In this document: positions 52,976-61,677 of the stretch, piece after piece
How the letters are laid out: each line of letters starts with the position of its first letter
Numbering within the stretch: the stretch's first letter is position 1
From: Variovorax sp. E3
Lineage (GTDB): Bacteria; Pseudomonadota; Gammaproteobacteria; Burkholderiales; Burkholderiaceae_C
Length of the DNA: 64,000 nucleotides
Assembly: GCF_016082275.1 (NCBI RefSeq)
Contig: NZ_MOWM01000022.1
Coordinates: 1-64,000, forward strand
Direction of reading: 5' to 3'
The notes under the pieces: generated by a model
What the model saw: only the letters and a program-made list of their open reading frames with translations
What the model was told of the DNA's origin: nothing
Database searches by the model: none
Program-made: the position numbers and the translations under genes

Positions 52976-53938
52976 ATGAAATTTCCACCAAAAGCCGCAG
53001 TCGTCCTCGCCATGTTAATTACTACATCGGCTACCTTCGCACAAGAATATCCTTCGAAGCCGATTCGAATCGTTGTTCCGCTGTCAGCAGGAAGCCTGAC
53101 GGACACATTGATTCGCCTGATGGCGGTCAAGATGGGAGCGACACTTGGCACCCCCATGATCGTGGAGAACCTTCCAGGTGCAGCGGGGATCGTTGGCACC
53201 GTCTCGGCGGCGAAGGCTCCGCCCGATGGCTACACCATGCTGGTAGCGGCAGCCTCGTCGTTCTCGGTCAACCCGCACGTGAACAGGAGCCTGCCATACG
53301 ACCCGTTGAAGGATTTCGCTCCCATCTGTCGCTTTGGCGGAGCAACCAATGTCCTTGCCGTAACTCCTTCGCTGGGAGTGAAGTCGGTCGCGGAACTTCT
53401 GCTGAAAGCGAAAGATGGCAGCGTATCGTTTGCCTCAGCAGGCGTCGGCACTACTTCGCATCTTGCGCAGGAGTTGTTCAAGTCAAAAGTGAGTGCTTCA
53501 TTTCTGCACGTGCCATACAAGGGGACCGCGCAGGCGGTCACCGACACCGTAGCAGGGCATTCACAGGTGATCTTTGATACACCCGGTCCTCTGATAGCTC
53601 AGATACAAAGCGGGAAGTTGATTCCGCTCGCCGTTATGAGTTCGCATAGATCGGCTTCGCTTCCCAACGTTCCGACATTCGAGGAGCTCGGCTACCCTGG
53701 CCTCACCCTGCAGGGCTGGTCCGCGCTGGTTGCCCCGGCCCGCACGCCTGCGGCCGTCGTGAGTCGCCTTGCGCAAGCATGCCAAGCCGCAGTGGCGTCG
53801 CCCGACTTCCAAGAGCAGGCACGTTCGAGGGGGTTTGATATTGACTTCGCCGGCCCCTCGGAGTTCGGAGCGTTCATTGTCAGCGAGTTGCCGAAGTGGG
53901 GGAAACTCGTGAAATTGGCCGGTATCAAGCCTGAGTAG
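52976..53938 (+). CDS. Bug-family receptor (TctC)
   Basis: A 320-residue periplasmic binding protein with a signal peptide (KAAVVLAMLITTSATFA, cleavage FAQ-E). Motifs: YPSKPIRIVVPLSAGSLTDT, VENLPGAAGIVG, PPDGYTMLVAA, LPYDPLKDFAPI. It lies 50 bases after the preceding Bug gene on the same strand, so the two are co-transcribed. It differs more from the other three Bug proteins of this cluster and may bind another ligand. Confidence 0.94.
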   Translation: MKFPPKAAVVLAMLITTSATFAQEYPSKPIRIVVPLSAGSLTDTLIRLMAVKMGATLGTPMIVENLPGAAGIVGTVSAAKAPPDGYTMLVAAASSFSVNPHVNRSLPYDPLKDFAPICRFGGATNVLAVTPSLGVKSVAELLLKAKDGSVSFASAGVGTTSHLAQELFKSKVSASFLHVPYKGTAQAVTDTVAGHSQVIFDTPGPLIAQIQSGKLIPLAVMSSHRSASLPNVPTFEELGYPGLTLQGWSALVAPARTPAAVVSRLAQACQAAVASPDFQEQARSRGFDIDFAGPSEFGAFIVSELPKWGKLVKLAGIKPE

Positions 53939-54125
53939 CGCTGTGCTCGTGCAGAGGAGTCGCTTTGACTGGCGCGCCGCGCAAGCGTGAGCCGATACCC
54001 GGCGAGTGTATCCAGCCAGCGCAGCGGAATGTTCGAAGGCAATGGTCCGACCTCCGGCGGAGGGCTCTTAAAACTGCATCTTCATGAGCCCCGTTGCCAG
54101 ACGATCGTCTTGCGGACACTGCGCT

Positions 54126-55025
54126 CTACCATTCGGCGGAGCATAGGTGGCTCGGATCGGTCTGATATCTGTTGTGCCAGAGCAGCCGGGAGACGAAGCT
54201 CCCGATCTGAATCGGAAATGGGACGAGCTTGATAGGAAACATGTACGAGAGCTTTTCGCCCATGAACACATTCGGAACGGTGCAGATTAAATCCGTTTCG
54301 GCCACGACCCGCGCGGCGGCGAAGTGGTTGTCAACGAAGAGCGCAACCCCTCGATGAATGCCATTCGCACGCAGACGTTCCGTGATGGGATCCACGGAGT
54401 CACTGACTCGTTGCACCACGACATGTCTCGCGTCGGCGTACTCCTTCGCTGAGAGCGGAGACGCAGCCCATCGGCTACGGGCTGACACCATGCAGATCAC
54501 GGTGTATTCCCCGAGTCGCTGCTGGCGTAGTGAACGATCTGCTCCGGCCAGCGTGCCGACTGCGAGGTCGGCTTCGCCGAGCTCGAGCGCCTCGCGCAGC
54601 CGTGCCTGAGGGATTCTTTTAGTGCGGATGCTGCAGCCAGGCGCCTCGGAGGCGAACGCGGATGCCAGGTCCGGAGCGATCAGGTACTCGCCAATGTCCG
54701 TCATGCAGACGATGAACTCCCTGTTCGCCGCCTTCGGGTCGAAGTCCGCACCTGGCTGCGAGATCAGGTTGACGTCGCGCATCACGCGATCAACGACAGG
54801 CCCGAGCGCGATGGCTCGCGGCGTCGGACGCATCGTATTCCCGCTTCGAACAAAGAGCTCGTCCCCGAAATATTGACGCAGCCGGCGGAGCATCTGACTC
54901 ACGCTCGGTTGGGTCACGCCTAAGGCGTCAGCAGCCCTGGACACATTGCCAGTGTCCAAGAGCGCCTTGAGAGTGGCGAGCATTGTCAGATCGGCGAGGC
55001 CATGCCCTTTAGGGAAGTTGGTCAT
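54126..55025 (-). CDS. LysR-family transcriptional regulator
   Basis: A 299-residue LysR protein. The HTH is at about 15-55 (LATLKALLDTGNVSRAADAL, GVTQPSVSQMLRRLRQYFGD), with the effector domain following (ANREFIVCMTDIGEYLIAPD). It is divergent from the Bug gene at 55156 across 130 bases that contain CCCTATAGGG at 55042-55051. It is the natural candidate to control the 55.2-63.2 kb run. Confidence 0.93.
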   Translation of the reverse strand: MTNFPKGHGLADLTMLATLKALLDTGNVSRAADALGVTQPSVSQMLRRLRQYFGDELFVRSGNTMRPTPRAIALGPVVDRVMRDVNLISQPGADFDPKAANREFIVCMTDIGEYLIAPDLASAFASEAPGCSIRTKRIPQARLREALELGEADLAVGTLAGADRSLRQQRLGEYTVICMVSARSRWAASPLSAKEYADARHVVVQRVSDSVDPITERLRANGIHRGVALFVDNHFAAARVVAETDLICTVPNVFMGEKLSYMFPIKLVPFPIQIGSFVSRLLWHNRYQTDPSHLCSAEW

Positions 55026-55041
55026 AGGCGCTACTTATATC

Positions 55042-55051
55042 CCCTATAGGG
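55042..55051. promoter_or_regulatory. Palindrome in the LysR/Bug divergent region
   Basis: CCCTATAGGG, perfect, 17 bases upstream of the LysR start codon. The position suits LysR auto-regulation and activation of the catabolic run on the other side. Confidence 0.45.
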
Positions 55052-55155
55052 CCAGATTGCTTCAACCCGCGATCGGATCAATGTGAAATTCAGCATGGCC
55101 TAGCACACCGCGTACCCGTGCTGCGCTGAATCAAAAACCTACTAGGAGACACAGG

Positions 55156-56154
55156 ATGCGCATTTCTAGAGTTGATACCGGCTGGCCACACTTTCGACTG
55201 ATTCAACTGCTATTGCTATGGCTCGTTATAGGCTTGGGCAGTGCCACAGCGCAAAGCTATCCCGAAAAGTCCAAACCGATCCGTTTGGTAGTGCCTTTCA
55301 ACGCGGGGAGTTCAACCGATGCCATCGGCCGCGCTTTGGCGCGGGGTATGGCCGAGGTCGCCGGCCTCAACGTGGTGGTTGAGAACATGCCAGGCGCTGA
55401 GGCCGTCCTCGGCACGCGGGCGGTCAAGCAGGCGGCGCCTGATGGGTACACGATGTTGTTGACGACACTCTCAACACACGCGGTCAATCCCCACATGCTG
55501 CCCAAGCTGCCCTACGATCCGATCAAGGACTTCGTGCCGCTGGTGGGTGTGGCTCAGGGGCCATTGGTAATGAGTGTTGGGCCAGCGTTTCCATTCAAGT
55601 CGGCGCGGGAATTTTTTGCCGCGGCGCGCGCTAACCCGGGCAAGTACACGTTCGGCAGTGCGTCGGCCACGACGCGGCTAGCAGGTGAGATGCTAGGACA
55701 GGCAGCCGGAATCCGACTGCTGGCGGTGCCGTACAAGAGCTTCAGCGACCTGATGACGAATCTGGTCGCCGGCGAGATCCACTTCACGATCGCCGATGTT
55801 GGCGGGATGAAGCCGTTCTATGGCTCCGGCGTGCGCCCGCTGGCAAGTGTGAGCGGTAAACGCATTCCTGCGTTCCCAGACGTGCCCACGATGCAAGAGG
55901 AAGGCCTGCCCTCTTACGAAGCCTCAGTCTGGTTTGCCACCTACTTTCCAGCGAATACGCCGCCGGCCATCGCGGAGAGGATGCGCGACCTCTTGAACGA
56001 CGCCGCGAAAACAAAGTACGTCACCGAGGTTCTTTCCACCTCTTCGTTAGAGCCAATGCCGCTGGCTGGCCAGGAACTCGACGCGTTTCAGCGGGCGGAA
56101 CTCGAGAAGTGGGGCAAGGCGGTGCGCGCCGCCAACCTCGGTCCCAAACAGTAG
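55156..56154 (+). CDS. Bug-family receptor (TctC)
   Basis: A 332-residue periplasmic binding protein with a hydrophobic leader (FRLIQLLLLWLVIGLGSATA, cleavage AQS). Motifs: KPIRLVVPFNAGSSTDAIGR, VVENMPGAEAVLG, PDGYTMLLT, LPYDPIKDFVPL. The ATG at 55156 follows AGGAGACACAGG. First gene of the plus-strand catabolic run; the next Bug gene starts 23 bases later. Confidence 0.94.
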   Translation: MRISRVDTGWPHFRLIQLLLLWLVIGLGSATAQSYPEKSKPIRLVVPFNAGSSTDAIGRALARGMAEVAGLNVVVENMPGAEAVLGTRAVKQAAPDGYTMLLTTLSTHAVNPHMLPKLPYDPIKDFVPLVGVAQGPLVMSVGPAFPFKSAREFFAAARANPGKYTFGSASATTRLAGEMLGQAAGIRLLAVPYKSFSDLMTNLVAGEIHFTIADVGGMKPFYGSGVRPLASVSGKRIPAFPDVPTMQEEGLPSYEASVWFATYFPANTPPAIAERMRDLLNDAAKTKYVTEVLSTSSLEPMPLAGQELDAFQRAELEKWGKAVRAANLGPKQ

Positions 56155-56177
56155 CCGCCCGACCGCTCGCGAACATC

Positions 56178-57167
56178 ATGAACTACTTCAACCGCTTCTT
56201 CGGCGCGCCCGCGATTCGGGTCACGTTCCTCTGGCTCATGCTGGGCATGGGTTGTGCAATGGCTCAGACCTATCCTGACAAGGCTATTCCGCTCAAGATC
56301 GTGGTCCCGTTTGGCCCTGGATCATCTTCGGATGTGATCGCGCGGGCGTTCGGCAGGGCTATCTCGGAGGTCTCTGGTCTGCACGTGATCGTTGATAACA
56401 AGCCTGGTGCTGATACGGTCATCGGCATCCAATCGGTGCTCAATGGAGCTGCGGACGGAAATACGCTGCTCCTCGTGAGCAGTTCGACGACGGTCCTGAA
56501 TCCGCTGATGGTGCCGAACCAGCCGTTCGACATGCTGCGCGACTTCGTCCCGCTCGTCGCGATCGCAAAAAACTCTCCGGCATTCAACTTGGGACCCAGC
56601 ACGCCGTTCAAGTCCGTCCGCGAGTTCGTCGCGGCGGCAAAGGCAAGGCCCGGTAAGTACACCTACGGGAGCGCCAGCACCACATCCTTGCTGGCCGGTC
56701 AGCTTTTGGAAGCGCGGACGGGAATCGAGATGCTCAACGTGCCTTACAAGACCACCACGGCCGCACTGACCGCGTTGGCAGGCGGCGAAGTCGATCTCGT
56801 GCTGGTGGATATCTCGAATGTGAAATCACTTCAGGAGGCCGGGCGAGTAAGGGCACTCGCGGTTGGTGCTCCGGCCCGTCTCAGCGGCCTTCCGCAACTT
56901 CCAACAATGATCGAGGAAGGTGTTCCCGACTATCAGATCACCTCTTGGTTCGGCACTTACTTCATCAATCGCACGTCCTCCGAAAAGGTGGCAGCCATGC
57001 GTGAAATCCTGCGCAAAGCAGTTAAGTCTCAGGCGTACATCGATGCATTGACAAAGGTCAACCTGGAGCCGTTCGATCTCATCGGAGAGGACCTCACCGC
57101 GTTGGCGAAGGCCGAGATTGCAATTTACGGAAAGATCATCCGCGCTCCCAAGGCCCAAAGCAAGTAG
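56178..57167 (+). CDS. Bug-family receptor (TctC)
   Basis: A 329-residue periplasmic binding protein with leader (IRVTFLWLMLGMGCAMAQ). Motifs: YPDKAIPLKIVVPFGPGSSS, IVDNKPGADTVIG, NTLLLVSSSTTVLNPLMV. It is close to the Bug protein at 51933 over the whole length. The ATG at 56178 lies within a short 23-base gap after the previous gene, so coupling is likely. Confidence 0.94.
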   Translation: MNYFNRFFGAPAIRVTFLWLMLGMGCAMAQTYPDKAIPLKIVVPFGPGSSSDVIARAFGRAISEVSGLHVIVDNKPGADTVIGIQSVLNGAADGNTLLLVSSSTTVLNPLMVPNQPFDMLRDFVPLVAIAKNSPAFNLGPSTPFKSVREFVAAAKARPGKYTYGSASTTSLLAGQLLEARTGIEMLNVPYKTTTAALTALAGGEVDLVLVDISNVKSLQEAGRVRALAVGAPARLSGLPQLPTMIEEGVPDYQITSWFGTYFINRTSSEKVAAMREILRKAVKSQAYIDALTKVNLEPFDLIGEDLTALAKAEIAIYGKIIRAPKAQSK

Positions 57168-57206
57168 GCCGCCAAGTACTCTGATTTGCTAGAAAAGGAA
57201 AGTTGT

Positions 57207-58586
57207 ATGAGCTCCAAAGACCTCTCTCATGAGTTTGCATCGTTCGTCGCAAGCTGTCGCTTTGAAGACCTGCCGGAAGACGCGATTGAATCTGCTAAGA
57301 AAAGCATCCTCGATCTGCTCGGCGTAAGCTTGGCCGCAAGCGGCACGGTACCCGCGGTTGGCGCTGTAGTTGATCTCGTTCGCGAAAATGGTGGCATCCC
57401 GGAATGCAGCATTCTTGGATCGAGGGAGCGCGCGCCGGCCCTCATGGCTGCCTTTGCAAATGGCGCGATGGCGCACGCCCTGGATTTTGACGATATGGGC
57501 GCCGATGGTCATCACCCGAGCAGTTCGATCATTCCGGCAGTTTTCGCTGCTGCCGAACATGCAGGCAATGTGTCCGGAAAGACTCTCATCACGTCGGTAG
57601 CGCTTGGGCAGGACATGTTTCTGCGGATGCGGCGTAACGTCGCGGAGCGTCAAGACTGGCTCATGACTACCGTGCTCGGTGTTTTTTCCGCGACGGCGAG
57701 TGTGGCGCATGTGCTCGGGCTCAACGCGGACCAGGTTTCCAATGCCTTGGGTATCGCCAGCTTGGGCTCGTGCGGCACCCTTGAGATGCGCTACGGAAGG
57801 GAGAGTGATTTAGGACAGCTGTATGCGGGCTTCATGGCGAAGAGTGCGGTCTTGTCCGCATTGCTGGCGCGCAAGGGCGTTACTGGAACGCAGAGCGTCT
57901 TCGAAGGTAAGGCCGGCGTGATGAACGTCTACTTCGGCGGCAAGTACGACCGTACCCGGATGCTCGCCGACCTCGGGCACAGCTTTGCAGGCAGCACGCT
58001 CCAGTACAAGCCGTGGCCGGTTTGCGGGCTCGCAAACACCTACATCCATGCAACCCTGCAATTGATCCGGAAGCACAAGCTCGTTGAGAGCGATATTCGC
58101 GATATCCGCCCGTATGTCGGCGACTTCTCGCAGCGGATGTGCTATCCGCTCGAGGAGCGTCGTTGCCCTGCAACGCCCATGGACGCACGGTTCAGCCTTC
58201 CTTTTGTATTGGCGGCGGCCATCGTGCATGGCGACGTAAAAGCGTCGCATTTCACGGAGTCGGGATTGACCGATGCAGCCGTGTTGGCCGCCGCTCTGAA
58301 GGTTGTGCCGGTGGATGACAGCAGCATGGATTGGACTGGCGACATGCCCAACGCGCGAGTCGACATCGTTACGCGGGACGGTAGGACATTGACGGGCACA
58401 GGAGACGGCACTCCTGGGAGCAGAGATAACCCAATGGGATGGACCGAGCTCTCAAAAAAGTTCGCCGAATGCGCATCACTCGCTGCCAATGCACCATCCA
58501 ATAAGACGATTCTCACGGTGCAGGAAATGGTTCGATCACTTGAGAAGCTAAGCGATGCTACCGAGCTCATGCGCTCCTTGACTTGA
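57207..58586 (+). CDS. MmgE/PrpD-family protein
   Basis: A 459-residue protein of the family that includes 2-methylcitrate dehydratase, cis-aconitate decarboxylase and iminodisuccinate epimerase. Family features: ILDLLGVSLAASG near residue 35, ANGAMAHALDFDDMGADGHH (active-site region), HPSSSIIPAVFAAAEHAGNV, then KPWPVCGLANTYIHA. It is the first enzyme after two Bug receptors, suggesting that it acts on the imported acid by dehydration, decarboxylation or epimerisation. The exact reaction is unknown. The ATG at 57207 follows AAAAGGAAAG. Confidence 0.93.
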   Translation: MSSKDLSHEFASFVASCRFEDLPEDAIESAKKSILDLLGVSLAASGTVPAVGAVVDLVRENGGIPECSILGSRERAPALMAAFANGAMAHALDFDDMGADGHHPSSSIIPAVFAAAEHAGNVSGKTLITSVALGQDMFLRMRRNVAERQDWLMTTVLGVFSATASVAHVLGLNADQVSNALGIASLGSCGTLEMRYGRESDLGQLYAGFMAKSAVLSALLARKGVTGTQSVFEGKAGVMNVYFGGKYDRTRMLADLGHSFAGSTLQYKPWPVCGLANTYIHATLQLIRKHKLVESDIRDIRPYVGDFSQRMCYPLEERRCPATPMDARFSLPFVLAAAIVHGDVKASHFTESGLTDAAVLAAALKVVPVDDSSMDWTGDMPNARVDIVTRDGRTLTGTGDGTPGSRDNPMGWTELSKKFAECASLAANAPSNKTILTVQEMVRSLEKLSDATELMRSLT

Positions 58587-58637
58587 TGCCGCGCCAACGC
58601 AACACATCAAACAAATAGAAAAAGATAAGGAGACAAT

Positions 58638-59974
58638 ATGAAGGCTATCGAGTCAAGAAGAAAGCTAAGCGGTGCCTCGATCGGGAACTTTGGCGAAGCC
58701 TACGACTCGCCGTCTTCGGACTTTCGGTTCCATTTCTCGCGGCTCACTTCTTTCCTGGCAGCGACCCGTCAACAGCGATTCTCAGCGCTTTTGCGGTCTA
58801 TGCGGTCGCTTTTGTAGCGCGACCGGTGGGAGGCCTGATCTTCGGCTACATGCTCGACCGGATCGGGCGGGTCAAGGTCTTGGCCATGACGATCTGGTTG
58901 ATGGCCATGGGGACGGCAGCTATCGGACTGATCCCGACTTACGAGTCCATTGGACTGGCCGCTCCCTTGCTTCTTGTGATCTGCCGGTTGGCCCAAGGTT
59001 TTGCAGTCGGCGGAGAGATTACCGGGAGCACCACCTTTATTCTGGAGTCGGCTCCAGCCGGGCGAAGAGGAACGTGGGTGGGCATCATCTATTTCTTTGC
59101 CAACATCCCTAACGCTCTTGTCGCGCTCATGTTGCTCAGCATGCAGCTACTCATCGGCAAGGAGACGTATCTCGAATGGGCATGGCGCGTGCCATTCCTT
59201 CTGGGCGGTTTGATCGGCATCATTGGATATTGGCTTCGACGTAACCTGGAAGATCCGGAAGAGTACAAACGAGCATCGCGAACCGTTGAGTCTCGCAATC
59301 CGCTCCGTGCCGTTACGCGCTCAGGGGTGCGGTCGATGCTCTACGTGGCGATGATCCTTCCCGTTCAGTCGGTGGCTTCGTATCTACTTCTTGGATTCAT
59401 GTACACCTTCTTGGTGAAACAGGTCGGACTTGACTCCACATCCGCACTCCTGGCCAATGCTGCAGGAATCGTTGCCTACGCGATATTCATTCCGATCGGA
59501 GGCGCACTGAGCGACCGCTTTGGACGAAAGAAAGTACTTTCGGTCGGCGCGTTGTGGATCGGAGTTCTTGCTTACGTTTCTGTTCGATTGGCCGCAAACG
59601 GCTCACTCTTGGAGGCAGTCGCGGGGCAGGTCATCCTCGGAATTGGCATCGGCCTGTATGGCGGAGCTTGCTTCGTTACCTGCGCCGAATTTTTCCCTAC
59701 GTCCTTTCGAGCTACGGGCCATGCCATTGCATATCAGCTAACGGTCGCGGTGCTTGGTGGCACAGCTCCTCTCGTATGCGCATGGCTGATCAACGTGTTT
59801 CATTCACCCTTCGCGCCCGGATGGTATGTCGCGGTTGTCGCACTGGTAAACATAGTTTTGATCCAATTTGTGCCTGAAACAAAGGAGGTAGATCTGCGAA
59901 CCTCCATCGACTCTGCTCCACCAGCTGTACGCTCCTCTCAAGGGGTTGGACCAGTCCTGCGTGACTTGAAATGA
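58638..59974 (+). pseudogene. MFS metabolite:H+ symporter (MHS family), frameshifted
   Basis: The ATG at 58638 (after AAGGAGACAAT) reads MKAIESRRKLSGASIGNFGE, AYD; the rest is in another frame from about 58703 (AVFGLSVPFLAAHFFPGSDP, ARPVGGLIFGYMLDRIGRVK). Joined, it is a normal ~445-residue MHS-type importer of organic acids with the family loop GGLIFGYMLDRIGR after helix 2. One base is probably missing near 58702. It follows MmgE/PrpD by 51 bases and runs into the GMC gene with an ATGA overlap. Confidence 0.85.
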
Positions 59975-59991
59975 GCACAGAGGATTCATCT

Positions 59992-61631
59992 ATGGAAATC
60001 TACGACTACATCATTGTTGGAGCCGGTTCCGCAGGGTGCGTACTCGCACGCAGCCTCAGTGAAAATCCCCAGAATCGGGTTCTTATGCTCGAAGCTGGTC
60101 CACCATCCGACCGGTTCTGGGTTCGAACGCCCGCAGGGATGGCAAAGCTCTTCTCTCACAACGAGCTCAACTGGAAATATTTCACCGAGCCAATGCCGGA
60201 ACTCGGTGGTCGGAAGATGTACTGGCCGCGTGGCAAGGGACTGGGGGGCTCGAGTTCAATCAATGGGATGATTTTCATCCGCGGCCATCGACGGGATTTC
60301 GATAACTGGAGGGATCTCGGCAACCCGGGATGGGGGTACGACGATGTTCTCCCCTTCTTCAAATCAATTGAACACAACGAACGCGGACCGGACGAATACC
60401 GCGGGTCAGGCGGGCCCTTGCATGTCAGCGACCCATTGGTGAAGGTGTCTAGTTCCTATGACTTCATCGAATCAGCCAATCGGTTTGGCATTCCGAAAAC
60501 CGACGACCTCAACGGTGAGCTGCACGACGGCGTTGGGTTCATTCAACACACCATCGAGGTGGCCGGCGCGAGTCGGCGTACTACGCATTTCTGAAGCCCG
60601 TTCTCGATCGCCCCAACCTGACCGTCCTCACCGACTGTCTTGTTCATAGGGTCGTTTTCGAGGGCAATCAGGCAATTGGCGTCGAGGTGGAAAACAACGG
60701 TCGCAAGCAGACCATTCAAGCTGCCAGGGAAGTGATCCTGTCAGCGGGCTCCCTGAATACGCCCCAGCTGCTGATGTTGTCAGGGGTGGGGCCTGCAGCA
60801 GAATTGCAGAAGCACGGCATCAAGCAGGTTCAGGAGTCGCCCGGCGTGGGAGCCAATCTTCAGGATCACTTCTACGTGCACACGGCTCACCGTTCGACAA
60901 ATGCGAGCTGCTACAACCGCAACCTTCGTGGACTGCGGAAATACCTTGAAGGTGCCCGCTATCTGTTGACTGGGGGCGGCTACTTGGCACTGGGAACATC
61001 GCAAGTCGCCGCCTTTGTCAAAAGCAGCCCTGAGATGGACTACGCCGATCTTCAGATTAGCTTCCGGCCCATGACCTTTACCTTCCACTCCAGTGGGCAT
61101 GTCGAGGTGGACCGCGAGCCAGGATTGGGTGTGTCCGTTTTCATTCTTCGTCCACGGTCTACGGGTGTGGTCACATTGAACTCCGCCAATCCGGCAGAAC
61201 CACCCAAGCTCACGCCGAACTTTCTGAAAGAGGAGGACGACGCCCGCGTCATGATTAGCGGGATTCGCCAGATCCGCGAAATCATGGCCATGGCGCCCAT
61301 CGCCGGCCGTGTGCTCGGCGAGTGCCTGCCAGGTCCGAAGGTTCAGTCCGACCAGCAGATGATGCAGTACATGGTGGAAGCCGGGAATACGGCCTCGCAC
61401 CAGACGAGTACCTGCAAGATGGGGCAGGACTCCATGGCGGTAGTGGATGAACGGCTCCGCGTCAGAGGTTGCTATCGACTGCGCGTCGTGGATGCCTCGA
61501 TCATGCCTCACGTGACCTCCGGGAATACCAATGCGCCAACCCTAATGATTGCGGCGAAGGGAGCGCACATGATCCGCCAAGATGCGCTTCCAAGGCGTGC
61601 CGTCAGTTCTCGGCAACTGGACGCTGTTTAA
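59992..61631 (+). pseudogene. GMC-family FAD oxidoreductase, frameshifted
   Basis: Two frames make one ~545-residue GMC protein. Frame 1 has the FAD motif (YIIVGAGSAGCVLARSL), GGSSSINGMIFIRG and GWGYDDVLPFFKSIE. Frame 2, from about 60562, has ESAYYAFLKPVLDRPNLTV, SAGSLNTPQLLMLSGVGPAA, ASHQTSTCKMG (with the catalytic His) and SGNTNAPTLM. One base is probably missing near 60562. The start was taken at 59992 (MEIYDYIIVG) with AGAGGA upstream; 59971, overlapping the MFS stop, is the alternative. A relative is intact at 32827-34425. Confidence 0.86.
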
Positions 61632-61677
61632 AAGAAAGTGGAGCAGCGCTCCTAGCACCAAGAGAGGATTTTCGAGC

